From positions 1-64,000 of the forward strand of contig JAHALQ010000009.1 of NCBI GenBank assembly GCA_018362935.1: a DNA stretch of 64,000 bases, given 5' to 3'. Both the position numbers and the translations under genes were made by a program. This document shows, piece by piece, positions 23,707 to 32,379 of the stretch (its first letter is position 1; the number at the start of each line of letters is the position of its first letter). The notes beneath the pieces were generated by a model. The model was not told where the DNA came from and made no database searches. It worked only from the letters and a program-made list of their open reading frames with translations. This DNA is from Pseudomonadota bacterium (GTDB lineage: Bacteria > Pseudomonadota > Alphaproteobacteria > RF32 > CAG-239).

Positions 23707-24423
23707 ATGATTGTCATTAAGAATTTGTGCAAATCCTTCGGTTCAAAAAAAGTACTCGAAAACCTCAATATCTGTTTTAATAATAATGAGGTTATCGCTT
23801 TGCTTGGCCCGAACGGCGCCGGCAAAACGACCCTGATGAGGCTGATGTCGGGTTATTATCTGCCCGATGCCGGAGAAATACTGGTTAACCGCTTCAATCT
23901 GGCCAAAGAGCGCACGGCTGCGCTTGAAAATACCTCTTATGTGCCGGAAATAGGTGCTTTATATCCGGAAATGACCGTTTTTGAATATATAAAATATATG
24001 GCGGATTTGCGCCGTATGGACGAGCAGAGTTTTGTGGACAATCTGCTGAGCTTGTTGAAAGAACTGGAACTCGAAGATGTCATTAACCAAAAATGCGAAA
24101 CCCTTTCCAAGGGGTATAAACGCCGTGCGGCGATTGCCGGCGCTCTGATACACCGGCCTAAAACGGTTATTCTTGACGAGCCGACCGAAGGCCTGGATCC
24201 GGTTCAGAAACAGTCAATCCGCAGATATATAAAGAATTACGGCAAAAAAAATACGGTAATTATTTCAACCCATATCATGGAAGAAGTCGAGGCCATGGCC
24301 GGACGCGTGATTTTGCTCAACCGGGGACGACTGGTCTGCGACACGACGCCGGAACTGCTGAAGCAGAACACCGCCTCCAGCGATATCGGGCAGGCTTTTC
24401 TTTCACTGACGGCGGACAAATAG
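23707..24423 (+). CDS. ABC transporter ATP-binding protein, GldA-like
   Basis: A 238-residue ATPase. Walker A is LLGPNGAGKTT (about 31-41), the signature is LSKGYKRRAAIAGAL and Walker B is TVILDEPTEGLDP. It resembles CcmA/GldA-type exporters. The next gene starts 1 nt after its stop codon and encodes the permease plus GldG domain, followed by a DUF4340 gene. This gldA-gldFG-DUF4340 cluster is found in many non-gliding bacteria, so it need not mean gliding. The transported substrate is unknown. Confidence 0.93.
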   Translation: MIVIKNLCKSFGSKKVLENLNICFNNNEVIALLGPNGAGKTTLMRLMSGYYLPDAGEILVNRFNLAKERTAALENTSYVPEIGALYPEMTVFEYIKYMADLRRMDEQSFVDNLLSLLKELELEDVINQKCETLSKGYKRRAAIAGALIHRPKTVILDEPTEGLDPVQKQSIRRYIKNYGKKNTVIISTHIMEEVEAMAGRVILLNRGRLVCDTTPELLKQNTASSDIGQAFLSLTADK

Positions 24424-24424
24424 G

Positions 24425-27019
24425 ATGAAAAATATGCTGGCAAATATCCAGACCATTTTCAAAAAAGAATTCGGCGCTTATTTTCGCAGCCGTTTGGGCT
24501 ATGTCATATTGGTTATCTACGCTTTGCTGGTTTTGCTGGCAACCTTTTTGGGAACTGATTTTTTCAGCCGCACCGGCGAAACGCTGGTTCAGTTTTTCCG
24601 TATGCAGTATAATATATTGCAGTTTATAATCCCGGCCGTTACCATGAAACTGTGGGCGGACGAGCAGCGCCAGAACACACTGGAGGTGCTGCTGAGCCAG
24701 CCGGTCGGCCTGTCGTCCATGGTCATCGGAAAATTTTTGGCGGCATGGAGTTTGTGCGGGCTGTTGCTGCTTTCGGTTGCCGGTTTGTGGGGGCTGACGG
24801 GGCTGGAAACCCCATTGGATAATTCGGGCATCATAATAAACTTTGCCGCCTGTCTGCTGTATGCCGGTGCATTGTGCGCCGTATGTTCGGTAATCTCGGC
24901 GCTGATTCCGCATGCTGTCGGCTCATTTGTAATTTCTTTGCTGGTTTGCGTTTTCCTGAACAGCATAAATCTTGAGGCATTGCTCTATAAAGCAGATATT
25001 TCCAATGAGGTTCTGATGCGCAGCAGCCAGGTACTGAATTTCGGGCAGAATTTTGAAAACATCATTTCCGGCCGTCTGACGATTGCAAACATATTTTATT
25101 ATGTAAGTTTTATGGCGTTGGCTTTGTGGTTTAATACGGCGGCTGTCGAATATAAAAGAAGCGCGCCGCGGGGCAGAGGCGCCGTTACGGGCTTCGGTGT
25201 CATGCTTTTGTTATCGTTTATCGCCGTTAATATAGGGGTTTTTCTGCTTGGCAGCGCGCAGGTTTTCGATATTACGGCCAACCGCAGATACACGCTGTCT
25301 TCAGCCACGCTTGACTGGCTGCGGCACAATGATAAAAACTTGTATATCCGCCTTTACAAATCGGACAATCTCAAGCAAATTGCGCCCGAACTTCCGGAAT
25401 ACGCCGTTTATGTGCTGAACCTTTTGGAACAATACCAGCAAAATTCCGCGAATAAACTGGGAATACAGGTTGTTGAGACGCAGCCGTTTTCTCAGCAGGA
25501 AGCCGAGGCGCGTAATTTGGGCATTCGGGAATTGATTTCGCCTTCCGTCAAAGAACCGGGGTTTTTGGGACTGGTCATTTCGGACGATTCCGGCAATATG
25601 CGCGCGCTGCCGTATCTTAATCCCAAACGGCAGAATTATCTGGAGCAGGATATCAGTCGAATCTTAAGCAATCTGGAAAAAGAAAAACGGCTGGATGTCG
25701 GCATTTTGTCGCCGGCTTTTAAGATAATACCCAGCGACGACGCGTTTGACAGCACGCCGTCATGGCCGGTTGCGGATTATTTGTCCCGCGATTATGATTT
25801 GACCTATGTCAGTGCCGATACCGGGCAAATTCCGCTCAATATAGATGTTTTGCTGGTTGTCAATCCCGTGGAAATGTCCAATACGGCCTTATATGCAATT
25901 GATCAGTATTTGTTATACGGCGGAAAGGTTATCATGTTTTTGGATACTTTGTCGGAATATATGACGGCTCATAGCATTATGGCGCCGCAGATGTTGTCGG
26001 TATCCTATCTGCCTGATTTTCTGCACCGTCTGGGCATAGACTATGCGCCGGATGCCGTAATCGGCGATTTGCAGAATGCCCGCGCGGCGGATATCGGGGG
26101 TGCAAAGCAGAAATATCCGTTTTGGCTTGATATCAATCCGCAGCTGTTCACAAAACACCCGCTGACGGACGGAGTCAGAAACATTGCAATGAATTCGGCT
26201 GCCGGCCTGAGCGTCAGTCCGGTGGACGGCATACGGCAGACGGTTTTATTCCGCAGCGGGGCGGAGAGCGGCGAGGCCAACAGCGCCGAACTTTCCCATA
26301 ACATGGGCGGACAGATTTTAAAATCATTCGGGCGGACCAATCGCCAATACCCTCTGGCGGTGTTGCTCGAAGGCGATTTTTTGTCCTATTTTCAAGTGCC
26401 TTTTATCAGTCCTGTCAATGAAATTCCGTTTGTCAGCATTTCCGTCGATAAAGGCAGTTTTCTGTTGGTTGCCGACAGCGATATGCTGATGTCTTCTGTC
26501 TGGAATGCCAACCTGGCGGACAACCAGGAATGGTATGATATGCTGCCGCAGTCCGGCAATCTGGACTTTTTGCAAAATGCCATTGATTATCTTGCGCAGA
26601 GCAAAACGCCGGTTTCTGTTCCGCCGAAAGCTGAAGTCCGCCGCGCCGAACCGCTCGCAGCCGTCTTTTCGGCTCAGGCATATCGGATGCTGGACGGCGA
26701 ACGGCGGCAGAAACAAATCGAGCTTAAAGATGTTGAAGACAAACTTCAGAATATCTCGCTGCAAATTCAGTATAACGAATTGATTCCTTCGCTTAAAGTT
26801 ACCCGGGAAATTGAGGCTTTAGAGCGCGATAAGCTGAAAATACGGCAGGATCTGCGGAAAGTTAATTATCTGACGGGCAAACGTTTTGATTTTATCGTTA
26901 ATCGTTTTGTTGCAGCCAGTTTATGTCTGTCTTTCGGTTTTATCATAATCATCGGCCTGATTCAGGCTGCGGCCGCCCGCCGCCTTCGCCGCAAAGCTCA
27001 AGGATACGTCAATGGATAA
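24425..27019 (+). CDS. ABC permease fused to GldG-type auxiliary domain
   Basis: An 864-residue membrane protein. The N-terminal part (1-240) is a six-helix ABC-2/GldF-type permease. After another membrane helix (about 258-277) comes a large extracytoplasmic GldG-like ABC_transp_aux domain (about 280-760). A coiled coil (about 765-820, QIELKDVEDKLQNISLQIQ) and a final transmembrane helix (about 828-850) follow. GldF and GldG are separate proteins in Bacteroidetes and are fused here. It is preceded by its ATPase and overlaps the DUF4340 gene by 8 nt. Confidence 0.9.
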   Translation: MKNMLANIQTIFKKEFGAYFRSRLGYVILVIYALLVLLATFLGTDFFSRTGETLVQFFRMQYNILQFIIPAVTMKLWADEQRQNTLEVLLSQPVGLSSMVIGKFLAAWSLCGLLLLSVAGLWGLTGLETPLDNSGIIINFAACLLYAGALCAVCSVISALIPHAVGSFVISLLVCVFLNSINLEALLYKADISNEVLMRSSQVLNFGQNFENIISGRLTIANIFYYVSFMALALWFNTAAVEYKRSAPRGRGAVTGFGVMLLLSFIAVNIGVFLLGSAQVFDITANRRYTLSSATLDWLRHNDKNLYIRLYKSDNLKQIAPELPEYAVYVLNLLEQYQQNSANKLGIQVVETQPFSQQEAEARNLGIRELISPSVKEPGFLGLVISDDSGNMRALPYLNPKRQNYLEQDISRILSNLEKEKRLDVGILSPAFKIIPSDDAFDSTPSWPVADYLSRDYDLTYVSADTGQIPLNIDVLLVVNPVEMSNTALYAIDQYLLYGGKVIMFLDTLSEYMTAHSIMAPQMLSVSYLPDFLHRLGIDYAPDAVIGDLQNARAADIGGAKQKYPFWLDINPQLFTKHPLTDGVRNIAMNSAAGLSVSPVDGIRQTVLFRSGAESGEANSAELSHNMGGQILKSFGRTNRQYPLAVLLEGDFLSYFQVPFISPVNEIPFVSISVDKGSFLLVADSDMLMSSVWNANLADNQEWYDMLPQSGNLDFLQNAIDYLAQSKTPVSVPPKAEVRRAEPLAAVFSAQAYRMLDGERRQKQIELKDVEDKLQNISLQIQYNELIPSLKVTREIEALERDKLKIRQDLRKVNYLTGKRFDFIVNRFVAASLCLSFGFIIIIGLIQAAAARRLRRKAQGYVNG

Positions 27020-27980
27020 AAAGAATTTATATTATGCAGCCGCATTGCTGGCCGCCGCTCTCGTGCTTATGGTGTCGGCAATGCTTTTCACCGATTTTAA
27101 ATATCCTGCCCAATCGCAGGGAACGCTGGTCTTTGCCGACAGTTTTAAGAAAGGCGCCGAACTTGATAAAATTGTTATTGAAAATCCGCGTGGCACAATA
27201 ACGCTGGAGTTGCAGGATAATCTCTGGCGGGTTAAGGAAGCCGGCGGCTATTTCGCCAATACTTATCTTCTTAACAAACTGTTGGTAGACATTAACACTT
27301 CCGCCTTTTACAGCCGCCGTGAAAATACGCCCCGGGCAATAAAGGATTTTGCGCTGGAAATGCCGCAGTCCGGTACCCGTATCAGCACATACGGAGGCAG
27401 TAACAAATATAATACGGTAACAATCGGCAAGCCGGCGGATAATCGGCAATATCGTTTTGCTCTTCTTGAAAATGGCGAAATTTGGCTGGTCAGCGGCGCG
27501 TTTGAGCTTCCGGAAGAAAAGTATTCATGGCTTTTGCAGCCGGTTCTGGAGCTGCCGCCCTCGCTGATTGAAACCATCCGCTTTTACAAGGACGGAAAAG
27601 TCATCAGTGCCGGGCGGCAGGAGCCGTATCAGGACTTTTCCGATTCCTCCGCGCGCAGCATCAAAGCCAAAACCCTTACAAACCTGTTGTCGCATCTGAC
27701 TGTCGATGATATATCCGGCAGCAAAGGTTTTGACAAAGAGGGGCTGACCTTGTCGCAGCGTATGGAAATCATTACTTTTCAGGGATTGGTTTTTTATTTT
27801 GATTTCTATGAAAATACCGCGCATGACGAAACGTGGATTCAGATAACTTTATCGACAACGCCTCTTCCAATGAGCGTTGTGAATGATTATATCAAGGATA
27901 ACCGCTTTTTGTATGACGGTTGGTACTTTAAATTGCCGCCGGCATCCGGAGAGATACTGAAACCCGCATCCTTAATATAA
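27012..27980 (+). CDS. DUF4340 protein of the Gld-type exporter
   Basis: A 322-residue protein with an N-terminal membrane anchor (about 5-24) and an extracytoplasmic beta-rich body that matches the DUF4340 pattern (repeated LDKIVIENPRG / NLWRVKEAGGYFANT-like elements). It overlaps the permease/GldG gene by 8 nt, so it is part of that complex. Its molecular role is unknown. The histidine kinase follows after 9 nt and might be co-transcribed. Confidence 0.82.
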   Translation: MDKKNLYYAAALLAAALVLMVSAMLFTDFKYPAQSQGTLVFADSFKKGAELDKIVIENPRGTITLELQDNLWRVKEAGGYFANTYLLNKLLVDINTSAFYSRRENTPRAIKDFALEMPQSGTRISTYGGSNKYNTVTIGKPADNRQYRFALLENGEIWLVSGAFELPEEKYSWLLQPVLELPPSLIETIRFYKDGKVISAGRQEPYQDFSDSSARSIKAKTLTNLLSHLTVDDISGSKGFDKEGLTLSQRMEIITFQGLVFYFDFYENTAHDETWIQITLSTTPLPMSVVNDYIKDNRFLYDGWYFKLPPASGEILKPASLI

Positions 27981-27989
27981 AGAGGTTAC

Positions 27990-29117
27990 ATGAATCAGCA
28001 ATCTATCGAGTTGCAGACTGTTGAGGACGCCTATGCCAAGACAGACAACCATCTGTCCGTCCTGCAGCGTATGAATTTTGCCGAAAGACTTGCCAAACTC
28101 GGTTATTGGGAACTTGATATCAAAGCCAAGCGATTTTACTGGTCTGCGGAAATGTACCAGATTTTTGGCGTTGAAGCCAACAAAACTAATAATAAGAAGA
28201 ACCTTTTCCGCGAGCAGGTTCTGCCGGATGATTTGCATATTTACAAAGAAAAAATCGCCGATTTGCTCAAATATCACAAGCCGGTCGAAGGTGAAATCCG
28301 TATTCGGCATAGTTCCGGGCATATTGTTTATTGCAAATTTACCGCCGGCATAAAAGGGAACCGCATCGCCGGAACATTCCAGAATATCAGCGACTGGGTC
28401 AGCCAGCGGCAGGCTATGAAAAAAGCGCAGGAAAAAGCGGAAGAAGCCAATCGCGCCAAATCATATTTTTTAGCTCAGGCAAGTCATGATCTGCGTCAGC
28501 CGTTGCAGGCGCTGCAAATGTTTACCGATGCTTTGGAAAGCAGCAATCCTTCTCCCGAACAAATGCCGCTCATCCAGAAAATCGACGCTTCGGTCGGAAA
28601 CTTCAAGCTATTACTGGATAATTTGCTGGATTTATCAAAATTAGATTTTGACAAAGTTACATACGAACCGCAAAATTTTAATCTGTCGCTTTTGCTGCAA
28701 AGAATGTGCATGGAATATAAAGCTGTTGCCGCCAAACGCGATGTCCGCGTCCAATGCCGCATACCGCTGATTTGGATTTACAGCGATTATCTTCTGCTGG
28801 AGCGTATATTGCGCAACTTGCTGAGCAATGCCGTCAAATATGCCCGGAACAAGGTTATTTTGGCTTGCGAAGAAAACCGCAATCATATTATCATCCGGGT
28901 TATAGACAACGGTATCGGCATCAAAAGCTCGGAACATTGTCAGGTATTTGACGAGTTTTATCAAAGTCGTGATGTTCCCGGAAACCGGATAATGGGGGCA
29001 GGGTTGGGGTTGAGCATCGTTAAAAAGCTGACGGCTGTTCTGAAAGGGACGGTCACGCTGCGTTCCGTTCCCGGCAAATATACGATTTTCAGCGTTTATC
29101 TTCCGCATAAAATCTAG
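27990..29117 (+). CDS. PAS-domain sensor histidine kinase
   Basis: A 375-residue cytosolic kinase without membrane segments. A PAS domain (about 30-135) precedes a short coiled linker, a HisKA domain with phospho-acceptor His166 (ASHDLRQPLQ), and a HATPase_c domain with N box NLLSNAVKYA, G1 DNGIGI and G2 GAGLGLSIVKKL. No receiver domain or response regulator is adjacent, so the partner is unknown. Linkage to the Gld-type exporter (9-nt gap) may be incidental. The DLRQPLQ form of the H box is shared with RpfC/hybrid-type kinases. Confidence 0.92.
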   Translation: MNQQSIELQTVEDAYAKTDNHLSVLQRMNFAERLAKLGYWELDIKAKRFYWSAEMYQIFGVEANKTNNKKNLFREQVLPDDLHIYKEKIADLLKYHKPVEGEIRIRHSSGHIVYCKFTAGIKGNRIAGTFQNISDWVSQRQAMKKAQEKAEEANRAKSYFLAQASHDLRQPLQALQMFTDALESSNPSPEQMPLIQKIDASVGNFKLLLDNLLDLSKLDFDKVTYEPQNFNLSLLLQRMCMEYKAVAAKRDVRVQCRIPLIWIYSDYLLLERILRNLLSNAVKYARNKVILACEENRNHIIIRVIDNGIGIKSSEHCQVFDEFYQSRDVPGNRIMGAGLGLSIVKKLTAVLKGTVTLRSVPGKYTIFSVYLPHKI

Positions 29118-29142
29118 CGATGTTTATTTATAAAAAAAATTC

Positions 29143-29171
29143 TTGCAAATAAAAAAAATAGAGTCTATATT
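29143..29171 (+). promoter_or_regulatory. promoter of tRNA-Lys
   Basis: The -35 TTGCAA (29143-29148) and -10 TATATT (29166-29171) are 17 nt apart, 25 nt before the tRNA. The same -35 hexamer precedes the cold-shock gene. Confidence 0.65.
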
Positions 29172-29196
29172 CGCCCTTGTCTGAAAGGACGCTGCT

Positions 29197-29272
29197 GCGT
29201 GCGTAGCTCAGTTGGTAGAGCAACTGACTCTTAATCAGTGGGTCCGGAGTTCGAACCTCCGCGCGCGTACCA
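29197..29272 (+). tRNA. tRNA-Lys(CUU)
   Basis: A 76-nt class I tRNA with encoded CCA. The acceptor GCGTGCG pairs with CGCGCGT (G-U pairs at 1-72 and 4-69), the D-arm has AGCTCAGTTGGTAGAGC, and the T-arm has CGGAGTTCGAACCTCCG. The anticodon loop CUCUUAA gives anticodon CUU, reading AAG. Confidence 0.97.
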
Positions 29273-29274
29273 AT

Positions 29275-29308
29275 AAAAAAACACCTCCGCAAGGGAGGTG
29301 TTTTTTTA
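29275..29308 (+). terminator. terminator of tRNA-Lys
   Basis: The stem AACACCTCC / GGGAGGTGTT with loop GCAA is followed by seven T. It is also oriented to serve the convergent WG-repeat gene. Confidence 0.9.
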
Positions 29309-29325
29309 TTAGTTGGCAATAAGGT

Positions 29326-30453
29326 CTATATCTCTATCAATTTATATTCCTGTACAATGTATTCTGAGCCGTCGGCTTTGTACAAAACAGTATTTTTACC
29401 ATTGTTCAGATAGTAGCAGCCGTCGCTGAAAACTTCGCAATGAGTCAGTTTGTCCGCCACCAAATAACCGTTAGCCTTATACAACGAATAGCCATCTTCA
29501 TTTTTCAGGCAATACCAGCCGTTATCAAAAACAGAACAGCCATCGCGTTTGTCCGCTATCAAAATGCCGTCGGCATTGTATAACGAATAACCGTGTACAT
29601 TTTCCAGATAATACCAGCCATTAGCGTAAACAGAACAGTTTTCAAAATCCTCTGCCATTAAAATGCCGTCGGCGTTATATAAAAAACAACCGTTTTCATT
29701 TTCCAGATAGTACCAGCCGTTAGCGTAAACAGAACAATATAACAGTTTGTCCGCTATCAAAGTGCCGTCCGATTTATACAAAGCTGTGCGGTCTTTGGTA
29801 TGCAGCCAATACCAGCCGTTGTTGAAAACCTCAAAACTTATAATTTCTTCTGCAACCAAAGTGCTGTCGGCCCTGTACAATGCAAAACCAACTTTGGCTC
29901 TGAAAAAACTATACCAGCCGTTCTTATAAACGCGACATCTGCTGACTTGGCTTACGACCAACGAACCGTCGGGTTTGTATAGGGCATTTTCCTGTTCCAT
30001 ATCCAGCGAGTACCAGCCGTTATCAAAAACAGAACAACTTACAAGTTCATCTGCAACCAGAGTGCCGTCAGCTTTATACAAAGCAAAGCGGCCTCTTTGA
30101 GCGCAGCGATACCAGCCGTTCTTATATACGTGACACTCCCAAACCTGGCTTACGGCTATTGAACCGTCGGCTCTGTATAAAGCAGCATCTTCACCATTGT
30201 TCAGATGGTACCAGCCGTTATCAAAAACAGAACAATTTCTAAGTTTGTCCGCCACCAGAGTGCCGTCCGCCTTATATAACGAACAACCATCTTCATCTTC
30301 AAGATGATACCAGCCGTTGTCGTACACAAAATAGCTTTTTATAGGTTTGTTGCATTTGATTTTTAGAGTCAGTTTGTCATCATGTTTTTCCAAACCGATA
30401 ATTTTCATATTATGGCCGTAAACAGTTTTTAATATGTCCTCTAATTTACTCAT
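29326..30453 (-). CDS. WG-repeat-like protein with ten tandem repeats
   Basis: A 375-residue protein. After a 40-residue N-terminal segment (LEDILKTVYGHNMK...), ten repeats of about 33 residues follow, each with the core xVxxNGWYxL...LYxADGxLxADxLxxC. The core tryptophan lies in NGWY, and only the last repeat is altered (SDGCY). Most repeats end in a cysteine. The pattern resembles WG (Trp-Gly) repeats, which form beta-rich scaffolds in surface or interaction proteins. No signal peptide is evident, so it is probably intracellular. The repeats are nearly identical at DNA level, implying recent expansion. Function unknown. Confidence 0.8.
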   Translation of the reverse strand: MSKLEDILKTVYGHNMKIIGLEKHDDKLTLKIKCNKPIKSYFVYDNGWYHLEDEDGCSLYKADGTLVADKLRNCSVFDNGWYHLNNGEDAALYRADGSIAVSQVWECHVYKNGWYRCAQRGRFALYKADGTLVADELVSCSVFDNGWYSLDMEQENALYKPDGSLVVSQVSRCRVYKNGWYSFFRAKVGFALYRADSTLVAEEIISFEVFNNGWYWLHTKDRTALYKSDGTLIADKLLYCSVYANGWYYLENENGCFLYNADGILMAEDFENCSVYANGWYYLENVHGYSLYNADGILIADKRDGCSVFDNGWYCLKNEDGYSLYKANGYLVADKLTHCEVFSDGCYYLNNGKNTVLYKADGSEYIVQEYKLIEI

Positions 30454-30630
30454 ATATCAGTGTGCCACCTACTTTGCTCAGTGGACTTTATTTGATTAAT
30501 AATTCATTTATAGTATAAAACTGTACAGATATTATCACAATATACACTGCCGGTCAAGTATATTTGGACAAAATAGACATTTTGTCGTTTAATTTGAAAC
30601 TGATGCAGCGGCAATAATTTCTTAATCTTT

Positions 30631-30660
30631 TCTTTGTAATTTGAAAAAAAATTACAAAGA
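30631..30660 (+). promoter_or_regulatory. 12-bp hairpin directly upstream of the HD-protein start
   Basis: The arms TCTTTGTAATTT and AAATTACAAAGA are perfect inverses around a 6-nt loop. The hairpin ends 8 nt before the ATG at 30669 and its 3' arm touches the purine-rich AAAGAGAAG that should serve as Shine-Dalgarno. It may modulate translation or bind a protein as DNA. Confidence 0.45.
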
Positions 30661-30668
30661 GAAGCAAG

Positions 30669-31547
30669 ATGAAAAATTATCAGGAAGAAATCGCGCTGCT
30701 GCGCGGATATTATGAACAAACCCGCGGCCATGTCGGAGACAGCCGCTGGTGCTCGGTTTATGCGGAGGAAAAAATGCAGCACTCGCTGCAGGTCATTGGC
30801 GCCGGAAATTATATCATGAAGCACGAAGCCGTGTTCCGGAACCGCTCGCCGGAATTTATCCGCTGCGCCGTATTGGCTTACCTGCTGCACGATATCGGCC
30901 GTTTTCCCGAAATCAAAGAAATTTATGATTATGAAAAAGCCGGCAATGTTTTCCGCGAGCGCAACGCCTTGCTTGATCATGGTGAGCGCGGTGCCGAGAT
31001 GTTGTCGCAAATGCCGCAATACAACGACCCGCGCATTGTTATTCCGATACGCCATCACGGGCATATGATAGAAAAATTTTATGCCGACCCGCAGTATCAG
31101 TCAATTGAAGATGAAAATCTGCGCCGCGAAATCAAAGAAATAATTTTTCTGGTGCGCGATGCCGACAAAATTGCCAATTTCTACCTGATGACATCGCCGC
31201 ACGCATTGGAAAAATATCACGATTTGCTGTTCCATGCGCCGGATGAAGCTTATCTTTACGGCAAAATATCTCCTGAACTCATCGGTTATATGCAGGAATA
31301 CCGAATCATTAATCATAAGGATATACATACTTTGGCCGATGATTTTATGGGATTTATTTCATGGATTTTTGACCTTAATTACCAGACTTCCATAGAGTTT
31401 ACCCGGCGTCATAATATCATCGACGGGCTGATTGCCGATATTCGTTTGTTTAATCATCAGCATGAATTGCAGGAAAAACTTGCCAATTATGCCAAAATGT
31501 ATATACAATCAGTTAATCTTAATCATCAACAGGGAAAAACAAAATGA
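30669..31547 (+). CDS. HD-domain metal-dependent phosphohydrolase
   Basis: A 292-residue protein of the HD superfamily. The sequence HSLQVIGAGNYI, the HD pair in LLHDIGRFPE, then HGERGAEML, IRHHG and RDADKIANFY give the conserved metal ligands. Such enzymes hydrolyse nucleotides or related phosphates; the substrate cannot be told. The next gene starts within its stop codon (ATGA). An inverted repeat lies at its ribosome site. Confidence 0.88.
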   Translation: MKNYQEEIALLRGYYEQTRGHVGDSRWCSVYAEEKMQHSLQVIGAGNYIMKHEAVFRNRSPEFIRCAVLAYLLHDIGRFPEIKEIYDYEKAGNVFRERNALLDHGERGAEMLSQMPQYNDPRIVIPIRHHGHMIEKFYADPQYQSIEDENLRREIKEIIFLVRDADKIANFYLMTSPHALEKYHDLLFHAPDEAYLYGKISPELIGYMQEYRIINHKDIHTLADDFMGFISWIFDLNYQTSIEFTRRHNIIDGLIADIRLFNHQHELQEKLANYAKMYIQSVNLNHQQGKTK

Positions 31548-32326
31548 AACTGAAATATATTGTCTTTGGTTTGCTGGCTGTTATCTTTATAGCCGCCGCG
31601 GTCGTCGTTATGTATATGGAAAACATTGTCAAAAATGTAGTTGGCAAATACGGAACTGAAATTGTCGGCACCGAAGTCGCTCTTCAGGGTTTTTCGCTGA
31701 ATCCTTTCCAGGGAACTGCTTCCATACAGGGCTTTACCGTAGCCAATCCCAAAAACTACCGCACTCCGTATTTGTTTGATTTGGGTGGTATTTCAGTCAA
31801 AATGAATACAAAATCCCTTTTTACGGATACGATTGTGATTGATGACATAACCGTCAGCAAGCCGGTAATCACCTATGAAATGCTTTCGCTGAATCAGAAC
31901 AATATTAAACAGATTCAGGAAAATCTGAATAAGAACACCGCTCCGGCAGTTGCTCAGGAAAAGAAAGAGGCCAAATCCGGCAGCGCGGCATCATCCGCCT
32001 CTGGCAAAAAGGTTGTTATCCGCAAAATTACCATTGCCGAGGGCGAAATTCTGGCTGTTACAGCGGTTCAAGGGAAAGAATCAAAAATTGATGTTAAGCT
32101 TCCGGCCATTGTTTTGACCGATATCGGCGCGGACAAAAGCGGAAAAGGCGAAACTGTAGCCGCCTCAATTTCAAAAGTCATATCCAAAATTCTCAATGTT
32201 GCCACACAAACCGTTGTTAAGAACAATTTGGGCGATTTGAAAAAAGTAGCCAAAGAAAATCTTAACCATGCGGTTGACGGCGTCAAGGACAAGGTGAAAA
32301 ATCTGGGAATTTTCGGCCGCAAATAA
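31544..32326 (+). CDS. AsmA/DUF748-like membrane-anchored protein
   Basis: A 260-residue protein with one N-terminal membrane helix (about 5-25) and a periplasmic beta-rich domain: VALQGFSLNPFQGTASIQGFTVANPKNYRTPYLFDLGGISVKMNT-like elements, divided here for brevity, are typical of AsmA-like repeats. A Lys/Ser/Ala-rich linker lies at about 135-155. AsmA-like proteins are linked to lipid transport across the envelope. It lacks the long multi-repeat body of full AsmA proteins. It is translationally coupled to the HD gene. Confidence 0.7.
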   Translation: MKLKYIVFGLLAVIFIAAAVVVMYMENIVKNVVGKYGTEIVGTEVALQGFSLNPFQGTASIQGFTVANPKNYRTPYLFDLGGISVKMNTKSLFTDTIVIDDITVSKPVITYEMLSLNQNNIKQIQENLNKNTAPAVAQEKKEAKSGSAASSASGKKVVIRKITIAEGEILAVTAVQGKESKIDVKLPAIVLTDIGADKSGKGETVAASISKVISKILNVATQTVVKNNLGDLKKVAKENLNHAVDGVKDKVKNLGIFGRK

Positions 32327-32346
32327 TTTTACGTGGCAGCGGCAAT

Positions 32347-32379
32347 AAAAAAGAGAGCCTCAATGAGGCTCTTTTTTTA
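32347..32379. terminator. bidirectional terminator, AsmA-like / dsbD
   Basis: The 8-bp stem AGAGCCTC / GAGGCTCT with loop AAT has A- and T-runs on its two sides and lies between convergent genes. Its right T-run touches the dsbD stop codon. Confidence 0.9.

Noticed and set aside
23707..27980. gliding-motility apparatus
   Set aside because: Gld-type ABC genes occur in many non-gliding bacteria, and no other gliding or type IX secretion gene is present.
29326..30453. CRISPR-like repeat array
   Set aside because: The repeats are contiguous, about 99 nt long, in one reading frame and without unique spacers. They encode a WG-repeat protein.
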